Origin: Aegilops tauschii subsp. strangulata
Lineage: Eukaryota; Streptophyta; Magnoliopsida; Poales; Poaceae
NCBI RefSeq assembly: GCF_002575655.3
Contig: NC_053041.3
Coordinates: forward strand, 117,582,318-117,646,317
Length of the DNA: 64,000 nucleotides
Direction of reading: 5' to 3'
The stretch's first letter is position 1. Each line of letters opens with the position of its first letter. Shown here piece by piece: positions 38,693 through 50,000 of the stretch. A program made the position numbers and the translations under genes. Below the pieces are notes generated by a model that ran no database searches, had not been told where the DNA came from, and worked only from the letters and a program-made list of their open reading frames with translations.

Positions 38693-40759
38693 TCCTCACC
38701 CCCTCCGCTATCACCCAGCACGACAGCCGACGCTAATTGGGTAGGTGAGGTGTTCATGTTCATACCTAACTGCGTGCTCGTGGGTGTGCTCCCGGCCGCC
38801 TCCAGACGAAGCAGACTCTATGGCCACAACGGGACCCACCATTGCAACAATCACCAAGCCGCCGCGGGGTCTCGTCGTCATCCCCCACTAGTACCAGAGG
38901 AAGCAAATTCTCGTGGCCTGGTTTGACACCGGCCACGGAAACCTTGAAGACGTTCGGGGGGATCGGCCGGCTGTGGAACAATGGTTCCTTTGGCTTCATT
39001 ATCGTCGCCTTCCCCACGTCCACCTTCTGGTCGCCGATGGTGTACAATATGGTTCACGGGGTTTCGTCGGCCTGCGAAGAAAAGTCTGCGACGTGAGACA
39101 TCCGAAAGGCAACGAAAACGGGAGATTATACATTTATTGAAGGGGGCCGGTGTGACAGATACCGTGAGGGCGTCGAGCTCAGCCAAAGATGAAGCACCGC
39201 CGAGCACGTCCGGTGCCGGAGCCGGTGCCGGAGCAGGTGCGGGAGTAGGTGCAGCTGCAGGTGCTGGTGCAACACTAGTCGAGCTGCTCCCCAAGAAGTC
39301 AGCAAGGGGAAAGTCCGCTGCATTTTTTTCTGGATTTTGCCTGGTCCAATTGAAAACGGCCGGAACCAAGGAAGTAGACATATCTACAACCACCTGTTTT
39401 GCGGTAGCTACCGCTATTGCGATTGTCTGAGATGATTTCTTCTCAACCGCAATCTCAACCTTCTTGTCGATGTTTTCTTCAGTTAACCTTCGTCTTTCCT
39501 TTCTCTCCTCCGTGGTCTCATGGTAGTACTTCTTCCACGTGGCGCCGTCTCCGAGACTGTGCATGCGTCCATACGACGGTCGAGTCTCCACCGGGAGTCG
39601 TTTCAATATGTTCAACGCCCGGTTGAATGGAGTGTCCCACTTGGGCCTCGCCAACGCCTCAGACGGCGAGTCGCTTTCGGCCGCAATCCTGTGCTGCTCT
39701 CTCTGCAAAAGGCACAAGGATCGTTTACAAATATGACTAACGTGCAGTCGAATTGATCAAAAACTAAAATTACCAGCAGTCTCATGAACTCCGTCGTGAC
39801 CGCGTTTGTCTCGAAAACCTTCTTCACTAGGTCCCAACGGTGCCGGGCCCTGAGGACGTCACGCTCCTGCGGGGCGGTGAACTCCGCCAAGGGGTCTGGG
39901 ATGCCCAGACTCGCGGCTTCCGCGTCCTCCTTGGCCCATATGGACCTCTTCCCGCCGTAACCACGACTTCCGAGGTGGTGGCACCCAATGTTCCTCTGTT
40001 GAAGCCCCTTCATGTACTTCGACTTTTTTTGGCAGCTTCGGCCTCGCAAGCCGCCTTGAATATTTCAAAGTGCTCTGCCGTGATTGTCGGATTATCCTTT
40101 ACAATCTCGGAGTAGGGTTCCTTTTTGTCGATGATCCTTGCTTTCACCCTTGTTTTCCAGGCAGCCAACGCGTCGCTAAACTTGGTCATGGCGTGTTTGT
40201 TTATCTTCTTCATTGCCGGGTCCTTATCTGGATCTTTATAATCCTTTTCATTCCGGCCCGGGAACAAGAATATCTGGTGCAGCTTCTTTAGGAGGGAGGG
40301 CCTCATATTATCTATCTTCTGTAGTTTCTCATCATTGATGGTGGCGGTTGTCCGTACGATGCAGCCTATTTGATTGCCATAGCACGCGCGCGCTTCCTCG
40401 GGCGCGTTTGGCTCAAAATTGTCGTCGTCCACCTCCGTGACCACCAGTCTAGTAGCCCTGAGTTTGTTAGGAAGTCGTTGCCTCTTTGCTTTTGGTTCTA
40501 CACTGGCTCCGCTCCCATAGGCAGCGCCGGTCTCACTCTCAGCGCCGGTCTTGATGCCGGTCTGAGTCTCAGTGCCGATCTCAGTCTCAGCGCCGGTCTT
40601 AGTCTCAGCACCGGTCTGCGTGTCGGTCTCAGTCCCCGATGCGACTGGTGGGCCCAGCAACAACATCGGTTGATCGTCGGCAAGGCTCAAAAATTCGTCT
40701 GCCGCCAGGTAGACGTCGTCGCAATAACCAGAACCCTGTCCTTCATCGTTGCCATCCAT
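38693..40759 (-). pseudogene. CACTA gene, N-terminal half (En/Spm PF03004-like)
   Basis: The start is ATG at 40757-40759 (MDGNDEGQGSGYCDDVYLA). A low-complexity run of alternating Thr/Gly/Glu follows, then a basic patch (KAKRQRLPNK) and a domain resembling plant transposase family PF03004, which continues after the break as GSRGYGGKRSIWAKEDAE. An A7 run (T at 40024-40030 on the plus strand) shifts the frame. Introns fit at 39703-39773 (phase 0) and about 39086-39162. Exon 2 ends in a Pro/Ala repeat (PAPAPAPAPAP). Exon 3 contains FHSRPIPPNVFKVSV but has TGA at 39054-39056 and a frameshift near 38830-38850. The reading frame then runs into the Copia insertion site and resumes at 9654. Confidence 0.82.
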
Positions 40760-41974
40760 GTTTCCTACGATTAAATCTAGTCAATTAATTCTAGACCTTA
40801 TAAAATGAATAATGACATAAAAAAGGCCTATGTTTTGCAGGAACGATGACTCCTTCCCGGTGCGGGAAATCTCGGACACTCGATATGTCCTAGTTTGTAG
40901 CACAAGTCATGCCGAAATTCACAGAAAATTTCGGCATGACCTTTGCTAAAAAGTGGACAAATCGAGAACCTGAAATTTGCTGGAACGGAAATGAATCAAC
41001 ATTCTGGCAAAACATAGGCCACTCAGCTTCATTCCCTAGAAACAGTGTTCAAATATCCATCTTTGACACCGCAACACATGTCCAAATATACACGAGCAAC
41101 CACATGTCCAAATATACATGTCCAAATTTCACAAGCTAATTCAAAAACAAAGTGTAGAAGAGAATTCATTTAACTACTAATAGAACAAAATTTAGTTAAC
41201 TTTAGTGCTCTATAATGATGAAAGGAAAAAATTCAGTTAACTACTAATTTCATTCATTTAGGTTATTCATTTAACTTCACCTAATTAACCTACTGTACCA
41301 CTACTACTAGCAGCACTACTAACCTAATTAACCAAGCAAAACTCTACTGCCCTAACTAAAAAACATCTAATTAACATCTACTAGTACCACTACTGCCCTA
41401 ACCTAATTAGCATCTACTAGTATCACTATATACTACAAGCAGCATCTACCCTAATTAAACCCTACTGCCCTAACTAACTTTTGTTCTAAACCAAATTTTT
41501 TTGCTCTAACTAATTTTTGCTCTAACATCTACTACTTAACATCTTTTGCTCTAAACTAAATTTTTTGCTATAAACTAACTTTTGCTCTACTAAATGCAGA
41601 GAGAGAGAGAGGAGTTGGGGGGGAGGGGTGGGGGACTTACAGAGAGGGGAGAGACGGTGGCGGGGAGGTGCTCGGCGACGGAGGCAGGGGCGGAGAGGGC
41701 GGGCTCGGGCACAGGCAGTGGCGGTCCTAGGCGTGCTCGGGCGGCGGTGAGGTCGAGGGCGGCCTCGGGCGGCGGCGGTGAGGCTGAGGGCGGCCTCGGG
41801 CGGCGGCGGTGAGGATGACGGCGGCCTCGGGGGGAGACGGTGAGGTTGCGGGCGTCCACGCCGGCAGGAGACGGCGGCGAAGTGGGGCGACGGCGAATTG
41901 GGGAGACGGCGACGAGGGCGAGGAATTTGGGGGAGAAGTGGTGGCCGGGGGGGAGGGAAACCGCTGTTTAAGTG
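40760..41974 (-). other. CACTA 5' leader/promoter region
   Basis: This lies upstream of the minus-strand gene. About 41590-41980 is GC-rich and reads open on both strands. The remainder (40830-41580) is AT-rich with repeated CTAACTAA/TACTACTAG words. I take it as leader and promoter rather than coding. A long minus ORF (41522-42082) has Pro/Arg/Ser-biased composition and no recognisable domain. Confidence 0.55.
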
Positions 41975-42424
41975 AAACGTAATGGTAGCGCGTTCCTGAA
42001 AACGCGCTATAGCTAAGTTAGCTACAGCATGTTTCCTGAAACGCGCTACTGCTATTTCTTTCTCCTTTTTCCCCCTTTTCATTTATTTTTCTTTACATTT
42101 TATTTTTTCATTTCTCCTTTTTCTATTTCTTTCATTTTCATTTACTTTTCTACTTGTTTTTCATTTTATTTTATTTTCGTTAGCAGTAGCGCCTTACACA
42201 TAAACGCGCTGCTACAACAAAATTAGCGGCAGCACTGTTTCTAAAAGAGCGCTACTACTATGTGTAGCTGATTGGCTTAGTGGTGGGAATTTTTGTAGTA
42301 GCGCTTTTACAAAGTGACGCGCTACTGCTATATGTGTATCTACAGCGCGGTTATTTCGCGCGCGCTACTGTTGTCTAGCAGTAGCGCCCTTTTTTAACAA
42401 GCGCTACTGCTAATGTTCTGTGTA
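41975..42424. repeat. Right subterminal repeats of the CACTA element
   Basis: About nine copies of AGTAGCGC / GCGCTACT lie within 450 bp, in both orientations, split by an AT-rich TTTCATTTTC stretch. They mirror the left end and form the TNPA-type binding region. Confidence 0.88.
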
Positions 42425-42625
42425 TAGGCTTTTCCCTAGTAGTGCAAGTACCCATCACAAACTCTTATCCCTCGCATTACATTATTCGCCATTTTCCTCT
42501 CATTTTCCTCTCCCCCACTTCACCTTTGCCGTTTTATTCGCCCTCTTTTTCCGTTCGCCTCTCTTAGCTTGCCTCTTGTTGCCTGTTCGCCCTAATGGCC
42601 CAACGTTGATCCTCACCTTAAAAGG

Positions 42626-43731
42626 TTGGAAGAAATTGAAAACAACGTCAGAAGCTTTATGACTTTGCAATTTGAGCATAATAATTTCTTTAGAAGCGAG
42701 ATTAAAGAACAAAAAGGCTTTATGGAGTACATGAATAAAGAGCTTGATGATATGTCTAAGGAATTTTATGGTTTGAAATCTCACTTTGCTCATCTCGAAA
42801 AATTAATAGCCCAAATTTCGGATAAGCAGGCCACCTTAGTCAATAAGATGGCCGCCAAACCAAAAGATCTAGAAGGTAATAGGGATGAAGATCTAAAAGT
42901 GATTGATGTGTCTCCTATTAAATCTTTGTTTTGCAATATGAATCTTGATAATGATGGGACTAGAGATGAGTCAACTTTAGTTAAAAGGCGTCCCAATGAT
43001 TCGGAGTTTTTAGATCTTGATGCAAAAATTGGTAAAAGTGGGATTGAAGAGGTCAAAACTTTACATAGCAATGAACCCACTATTTTGGATTTCAAGGGAT
43101 TTAATTATGATAATTGTTCTTTAATAGATTGTATTTCCTTGTTGCAATCCGTGTTAAATTCTCCTGATGCTTATAGTCAAAATAAAGCTTTTACCAAACA
43201 TATTGTTGATGCTTTAATGCAATCCTATGAAGAAAAGCTTGAATTCGAAGTTTCTATACCTAGAAAATTTTATGATGATTAGGAACCTACTATTAAAATT
43301 AAGATTAAATATCATGAATGCTATGCTTTATGTGACTTGGGTGCTAGTGTTTCCACGATTCCAAAAACTTTATGTGATGTGTTAGGTTTCCGTGAATTGA
43401 TGATTGTTCTTTAAATTTGCATCTTGCGGATTCCAACATTAAGAAACCTATGGGAAGGATTAATGATGTTCTTATTGTTGCAAATAGGAATTATGTGCCC
43501 GTAGATTTCATTGTTCTTGATATAGATTGCAATCCTACGTGTCCTATTATTCTTGGTAGACCTTTCCTTAGAACGATTGGTGCAATTATTGATATGAAAG
43601 AAGGAAATATTAGATTCCAGTTTCCGTTAAGGAAAGGCATGGAACACTTTCCTAGAAAGAAAATTAAATTACCTTATGAATCTATTATGAGAGCCACTTA
43701 CGGATTGCATACCAAAGATGATAATACCTAG
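42626..43731 (+). pseudogene. Gypsy-1 gag-like / aspartic protease ORF
   Basis: The first part (42626-43279) encodes a charged, probably coiled-coil segment (FMEYMNKELDDMSKEFYG). The upstream ATG at 42595 stops at once. TAG at 43280-43282 interrupts the frame, and a one-base loss near 43397 shifts it. The protease follows: LCDLGASVSTIPKTL holds the catalytic Asp (D-L-G-A instead of D-S/T-G, as in many plant Gypsy elements), and CPIILGRPFLRTIGAIID is the conserved second half with the ILGRPF motif. It ends at 43731. No RT, RNase H or integrase follows. The element would need proteins from an autonomous relative. Confidence 0.87.
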
Positions 43732-46565
43732 ATCTATTCGTGTCTTTATGCCTAGCTAAGGGCGTTAAACGATAGCGCTTGTTGGGAGGCAACCCAATTT
43801 TATTTTTGTTTCCTGCTTTTTGGTTCTGTTTAGTAATAAATAATTCATCTAGCTTCTGTTTATATGTGGTTTCATGTTTTAATTAGTGTTTGTGCCAAGT
43901 AGAACCTTTGGGAAGACTTGGGTGAAGTCTTTATGATCTTGCTATAAAAAACAAAAACTTTAGTGCTCACGACATTAGCTGCCATTTTTTTACTGGAGAG
44001 TGATTTTAGGTTTATTCTTTTTGCAGACGATTAATAGACAAATTCCTCACATCCACCAATTTATTTCAGAATTTTTGGAGTTACAGAAGTTTGCAGTTTG
44101 ATACAGATTACTACAGACTGTTCTGTTTTTGACAGATTCTGTTTTTCGTGTGTTGTTTGCTTATTTTGATGAATCTATGGCTAGTATCGGAGGGTATGAA
44201 CCATAGAGAAGTTGGAATACAGTAGGTTTAACACCAATATAAATAAAGAATGAGGTCATTACAGTACCTTGAAGTGGTGGTTTGTTTCCTTTTCGCTAAC
44301 GGAGCTCATGAGATTTTCTGTTGAGTTTTGTGTTGTGAAGTTTTCAAGTTTTGGGTAAAGATTTGATGGATTATGGAATAAGGAGTGGCAAGAGCCTAAG
44401 CTTGGGGATGCCCAAGGAACACCAAGGTAAAATTGAAGGACAACCAAAAGCCTAAGCTTGGGGATGCCCCGGAAGGCATCCCCTCTTTCGTCTTCGTCTA
44501 TCGGTAACTTTACTTGAGGCTATATTTTTATTCACCACATGATATGTGTTTTTCTTGGAGCGTCTTGTATGATTTGAGTCTTTGCTTTTTAGTTTACCAC
44601 AATCATCCTTGCTGTACACACCTTTTTGGGAGAGACACACATGAATCGGAATTTATTAGAATACTCTATGTGCTTCACTTATATCTTTTGAGCTAGATAA
44701 TTTTGCTCTAGTGCTTCGCTTATATCTTTTTAGAACACGGTGGTGGTCTTATTTTATAGAAATTATTTATCTCTCATGCTTCACTTATATTATTTTGAGA
44801 GTCCTTTAGAACAGCATGGTAATTAGCTTTGGCTATAAAATTAGTCCTAATATGATAGGCATCCAAGATGGGTATGATAAAAACTATCATATAAAGTGCA
44901 TTGAATACTATGAGAAGTTTGATACTTGATGATTGTTTTGAGATATGAAGATGGTGATATTAGAGTCATGCTAGTTGAGTAGTTGTGAATTTGAGAAATA
45001 CTTGTTCTAAAGTTTGTGATTCCCGTAGCATGCACGTATGGTGAACCGTTATGTGATGAAGTCGGAGCATGATTTATTTATTGATTGTCTTCCTTATGAG
45101 TGGCGGTAGGGGACGAGCGATGGTCTTTTCCTACCAATCTATCCCCCTAGGAGCATGCACGTAGTACTTTGTTTCGATAACTAATAGATTTTTGCAATAA
45201 GTATGTGAGTTCTTTATGACTAATGTTGAGTCCATGGATTATACGCACTCTCACCCTTCCACCATTGCTAGCCTCTCTAATACCGCACACCTTTCACCGG
45301 TATCATACACCCACTATATACCTTCCTCAAAACAGCCACCATACCTACCTATTCTACCTATTATGGCATTTCCATAGCCATTCCAAGATATATTGCTATG
45401 CAACTTACCACCGTTCTGTTTGTTATGACACGTTTCATCATTGTCATATTGCTTTGCATGATCATGTAGTTGACATCGTATTTGTGGCAAAGCCATCTTT
45501 ATAATTCTTTCATACATGTCACTCTTGATTCATTGCATATCCCGGTATACCGCCGGAGGCATTCACATAGAGTCATATTTTGTTCCAAGTATTGAGTTGT
45601 AATTTTTGAGTTGTAAGTAAATAAAAGTGTGATGATCATCATTATTAGAGCATTGTCCCAAGTGAGGAAAGGATGAAGGAGACTATGATTCCCCCACAAG
45701 TCGGGATGAGACTCCTGACGAAAAAAATAAAGAAAAAAAGAGGCCAAAAAAGGAGAGAAAAGGGCCCAAATAAAAAATATGAGAGAAAAAGAGAGAAGGG
45801 ACAATGTTACTATCCTTTTACCACACTTGTGCTTCAAAGTAGCACCATGATCTTCATGATAGAGAGTCTCCTATGTTGTCACTTCCATGTACTAGTGGGA
45901 ATTTTACATTATAGAACTTGGCTTGTATATTCCAATGATGGGCTTCCTCAAAATGCCCTAGGTCTTCGTGAGCAAGCGAGTTGGATGCACACCCACTTAG
46001 TTTCTTTTGTTGAGCTTTCATACACTTATAGCTCTAGTGCATCTGTTGCATGGCAATCCCTACTCACTCACATTGATATCTATTGATGGGCATCTCCATA
46101 GCCCGTTGATACGCCTAATTGATGTGAGACTATCTTCTCCTTTTTGTCTTCTCCGCAACCACCATTCTATTCCACATATAGTGCTATATCCATGGCTCAC
46201 GCTCATGTATTGTGTGAAGATTGAAAAAGTTTGAGAACATCAAAAGTATGAAACAATTGCTTGGCTTGTCATCGGGGTTGTGCATGATTAAATACTTTGT
46301 GTGATGAAGATAGAGCATAGCCAGACTATATGATTTTGTAGGGATAACTTTCTTTGGCCATGTTATTTTGAGAAGACATGACTGCTTTGTTAGTATGCTT
46401 GAAGTATTATTATTTTCATGTTAATATTAAACTTTTGTCTTGAATCTTTCGGATCTAAACATTCATGCCACAATAAAGGAAATTACATTGAGAAATATGC
46501 TAGGTAGCGTTCCACATCAAAAATTCTGTTTTTATCATTTACCTACTCGAGGACGAGCAGGAATT
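43732..46565 (+). other. Gypsy-1 3' noncoding part
   Basis: 2.8 kb without a recognisable gene, colinear in patches with 3226-5568. It includes the conserved block 43750-43796, hairpin/PPT-like motifs AAGCTTGGGGATGC at 44398-44411 and 44454-44467 (the second followed by GGCATCCCC), and CTTCACTTATAT repeats around 44670-44800. An A-rich stretch lies near 45720-45800. Confidence 0.7.
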
Positions 46566-46579
46566 AAGCTTGGGGATGC
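46566..46579 (+). other. Polypurine tract region of Gypsy-1
   Basis: AAGCTTGGGGATGC lies one base before the LTR start at 46581. It is the same motif as in Gypsy-2. Confidence 0.75.
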
Positions 46580-46580
46580 T

Positions 46581-48135
46581 TGATACGTCTCCAACGTATA
46601 TATAATTTTTGATTGTTTCATGCTATTATATTATCTGTTTTGGATGTTTAATGGGCTTTACTAAGCACTTTTATATTATTTTTGGGACTAACCTACTAAC
46701 CGAAGGCCCAGTGCAAATTGCTGTTTTTTTTTCCTATTTCAGTGTTTCACAGAAAAGGAATATCAAACGGAGTCCAAACGGAATGAAATCTTCGGGAGAG
46801 TTATTTTTGGAACAAACGTGATCCAGGGGACTTGGAGTGGACGTCAAGAAAGAAGCGAGGAAGCCACAAGGCAGGGAGGCGCGCCCCCCACCCTCGTGGG
46901 CCCCTCGCAGCTCCACCGACCTACTTCTTCCTCCTATATATACCCATATACCCCAAAAACATCGAGGAGCACCACGAAACCCTATTTCCACCGCCGCAAC
47001 CTTCTGTACCCGTGAGATCCCATCTTGGGGCCTTTTCCGGCGCTCCACCAGAGGGGGAATCGATCACGGAGGGCTTCTACATCAACACCATAGCATCTCC
47101 GATGATGTGTGAGTAGTTTACCACAGACCTTCGGGTCCATAGTTATTAGCTAGATGGCTTCTTCTCTCTCTTTGGATCTCAATACAAAGTTCTCCTCGAT
47201 TCTCTTGGAGATCTATTCGATGTAATTCTTTTTGCGGTGTGTTTGTGGAGATCCGATGAATTGTGGGTTTATGATCAAGATTATCTATGAACAATATTTG
47301 AATCTCCTCTGAATTCTTTTATGTATGATTTGTTATCTTTGCAAGTCTCTTCGAATTATCAGTTTGGTTTGGCCTACTAGAGTGATCTTTCTTGCAATGG
47401 GAGAAGTGCTTAGCTTTGGGTTCAATCTTGCGGTGTCCTTCGCCAGTGACAGCAGGGGCAGCAAGGCACGTATTGTATTGTTGCCATCGAGGATAAAAAG
47501 ATGGGGTTTATATCATATTGCTTGAGTTTATCCCTCTACATCATGTCATCTTGCCTAATGCGTTACTCTATTCTTATGAACTTAATACTCTAGATGCATG
47601 CTGGATAGCGGTCGATGTGTGGAGTAATAGTAGTAGATGCAGAATCGTTTCGGTCTACTTGTCGCGGACGTGATGCCTATATACATGATCATGCATAGAT
47701 ATTCTCATAACTATGCGCTTTTCTATCAATTGCCCGACAGTAATTTGTTCACCCACCGTAATACTTATGCTATCTTGAGAGAAGCCACTAGTGAAACCTA
47801 TGGCCCCCAGGTCTATTCTCCATCATATAAGTTTCCAATCTATTTTACTTTGCAATCTTTACTTTTCAATCTATATCATAAAAATACCAAAAATATTTAT
47901 CTTATTATCTCTATCAGATCTCACTTTTGCAAGTGGCCGTGAAGGGATTGACAACCCCTTTATCGCGTTGGTTGCAAGGTTCTTATTTGTTTGTGCAGGT
48001 ACAAGGTGACTTGCGTGTAGTCTCCTACTGGATTGATACCTTGGTGCTCAAAAACTGAGGGAAATACTTACGCTACTTTGCTGCATCACCCTTTCCTCTT
48101 CAAGGGAAAACCAACGCAGTGCTCAAGAGATAGCA
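46581..48135 (+). repeat. Gypsy-1 3' LTR
   Basis: 1555 bp from TGATACGTCTCCAACG to GAGATAGCA, followed by the TSD TACGT. The TATA box is at 46935-46942. It is the mate of 5591-7161. Confidence 0.93.
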
Positions 48136-49710
48136 TACGTCTCCAACGTATTTATAATTTTTGATTATTCCATGCTGTTATATTATCAATCTTGGATGTT
48201 TTATAATCATTTTTTGGTACTAAACTATTGACATAGTGCCAAGTGCCAGTTGCTCTTTTCTGCAGTTTTTTACATCGCAGGAAATCAATATCAGACGGAG
48301 TCCAAATGCAACGAAAGTTTAAGGAAATTTTTTATGGACTAGAAGGAACGTAATGGGCCCTGGCTGTGCCTGGGGGGTGCCCCGAGGGAGGCACAACCCA
48401 CCAGGGCGCGCCAGGAGGCCCAGGCGTGCCCTGGTGGGCTGTGCCCACCTCGGGTGCCCCCCGGACCGCCCTTTGCTCTATAAACACCCCAATATTCCCA
48501 AAACCCTAGGGGAGTCGACGAAATATTCATCCAGCCACCGCAGAGTCCAGAACCACCAGATCCAATCTAGACACCATCTCGGATGGGGTTCACCACCTCC
48601 ATTGGTGCCTCTCCGATGATGCGTAAGTAGTTCTTTGTAGACCTTCGGGTCCGTAGTTAGTAGCTAGATGGCTTCCTCTCTCTCTCGCTGAATTCTCAAT
48701 ACAATGATCTCTTGAAGATCCATATGATGTAACTCTTTTTGCGGTGTGTTTGTTGGGATCTGATGAACTTTGAATTTATGATCAGTTATATCTTTTTATA
48801 TCCATGAAAGTTATTTGAGTTACTTTGATCTCTTATATGCATGATTGCTTATAGCCTCATATTTCTTCTCCGATATTTAGGTTTTGTTTGGCCAACTTGT
48901 TCTATTTATCTTGCAATGGGAAGAGGTGCTTTGTAGTGGGTTCGATCTTACGGTGCTTGATCCAAGTGACAGAAGGGGAAACGACACATATGTATCATTG
49001 CTACTAAGGATAAAATGATGTGTTCTATCTCTACATAGGTATATCTTGTCTACATCATGTCATCGTTCTTATTGCATTACTCCGTTTTTCCATGAACTTA
49101 ATACACTAGATGCATGCTGGATAGCGGTCGACGTGTTGAGTAATAGTAGTAGATGCAGGCAAGAGTCGATCTACTAATCTTGGACGTGAGGCCTATATAA
49201 TGATCATTGCCTGGACATCGTCATGATTATTCGAAGTTCTATCAATTGCCCAACAGTAATTTATTTACCCACCGTTTGCTATTTTTCTCGAGAGAAGCCA
49301 CTAGTGAAACCTACCGGCCCCGGGTCTTCTTTCTCATATATTTGCCTTTGCGATCTACTTTGCTCTTGCATTTATTTTTAGATCTATTAAACCAAAAATA
49401 CAAAAATACCTTGTTGTGTTTTATTTCTATTTATTTTATTTGGCGTTCGATCTATCAATCTACTATAATTTACCGCACGTCCGTTTGCCTATCTTGAGGC
49501 GCCGTACCCCAGAAGGGATTGACAACCCCTTTAACACGTCGGGTTGCGAGGATTTGGTATCTGTGTGCAGGGGCTGTTTATGTTGTGTTGCTTGGTTCTC
49601 CTACTAGTTCGATAACCTTGGTTTCATATCTGAGGGAAATACCTACCGCCGCTGTGCTGCATCATCCCTTCCTATTTGGGGAAATACCGACATAGCTTCA
49701 AGCGACATCA
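48136..49710 (+). repeat. Gypsy-2 3' LTR, remainder
   Basis: It starts TACGTCTCCAACGTATT. Together with TGATACGT at 5583-5590 (sharing the TSD) it makes a complete LTR start. It is related to the Gypsy-1 LTR but clearly a different subfamily. A TATA-like CTCTATAAACACC lies near 48476. The 3' end is put at about 49710 (GACATCA) because Copia RNase H sequence begins right after. The exact end is uncertain by a few bases. Confidence 0.85.
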
Positions 49711-49972
49711 TGCATCGGGTCCAATGAAAATCTTTTGTGACAATACTAGAGCAATTACTTTGGCTAAGGAATCCAGATTTCACAAAAGAACCAAACACAT
49801 CAAGAGACGCTTCAACTCCATCCGTGATCAAGTCAAGGAGGGAGACATAGAGATTTGCAAAATACATACGAATTTGAATGTGGCATACCCGTTGACTAAG
49901 CCTCTTCCACGAACAAAACATGATCAGCACCAAGACTCCATGGGTGTTAAGAATCATTACAATGTAATCTAG
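49711..49972 (+). pseudogene. Copia-3 RNase H, C-terminal fragment
   Basis: The reading SGPMKIFCDNTRAITLAKES, then FHKRTKHIKRRFNSIRD and NVAYPLTKPLP, is the end of a Copia RNase H domain. The Asp in FCDN and the conserved KHI, IRD and PLTK segments are visible. The usual ADPLTK is AYPLTK. The upstream pol is absent, displaced by Gypsy-2 and lying left of the window. The frame ends at 49972, a normal Copia distance from the PPT. Confidence 0.88.
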
Positions 49973-49985
49973 ATTATTGACTCTA

Positions 49986-50000
49986 GTGCAAGTGGGAGAC
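49986..50000 (+). other. Polypurine tract of Copia-3
   Basis: AGTGCAAGTGGGAGAC lies directly before the LTR start TGAAGGAAATATGCCC at 50001. Confidence 0.85.

Larger units (their letters stand above)
7288..42444 (-). mobile_element. CACTA transposon carrying a single broken gene
   Basis: The left end CACTACTAGGGAAAA at 7288 is mirrored by the right end TTTTCCCTAGTAGTG ending at 42444. The TSD is CAA (7285-7287 and 42445-42447). Without the nested Copia complex the element is about 6.1 kb. Both ends carry dense AGCAGTAGCGC subterminal repeats. The only gene found is a minus-strand ORF joining a plant En/Spm-type (PF03004-like) N-terminal part to a Ulp1-like C-terminal part. No TNP2/TNPD transposase is seen, so the element is non-autonomous. 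Confidence 0.95.
5591..48135 (+). mobile_element. Gypsy-1 LTR retrotransposon, interrupted by a CACTA element
   Basis: The 5' LTR is 5591-7161 and the 3' LTR 46581-48135. The internal sequence (7162-7287 plus 42448-46580) is about 4.26 kb once the CACTA is removed. The TSD TACGT flanks it at 5586-5590 and 48136-48140, and both flanks belong to the LTR of Gypsy-2. The primer site matches tRNA-Asp. It carries only a damaged gag-like/protease ORF, with no RT, RNase H or integrase, so it is non-autonomous. The first 245 bp of the two LTRs differ at about 10 positions by eye. Confidence 0.93.

Noticed and set aside
38981..39430. Plus-strand ORF rich in Gly/Ala
   Set aside because: It is antisense to the Pro/Ala repeat of the CACTA gene, whose minus-strand reading has introns and recognisable domains.
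41522..42082. 186-codon Pro/Arg-rich minus ORF upstream of the CACTA gene
   Set aside because: Compositionally biased, overlaps the subterminal repeats and has no domain. More likely leader sequence.
45673..46086. 137-codon plus ORF starting MKETMIPPQVGMR
   Set aside because: Begins in an A-rich tract of the Gypsy-1 noncoding part. No domain recognised.
1..48135. Tandem Gypsy array (internal-LTR-internal-LTR) sharing the LTR at 5591
   Set aside because: The left flank reads TGATACGT before the LTR start and the right flank continues TACGTCTCC. TSD TACGT shows that Gypsy-1 is nested in the LTR of Gypsy-2.
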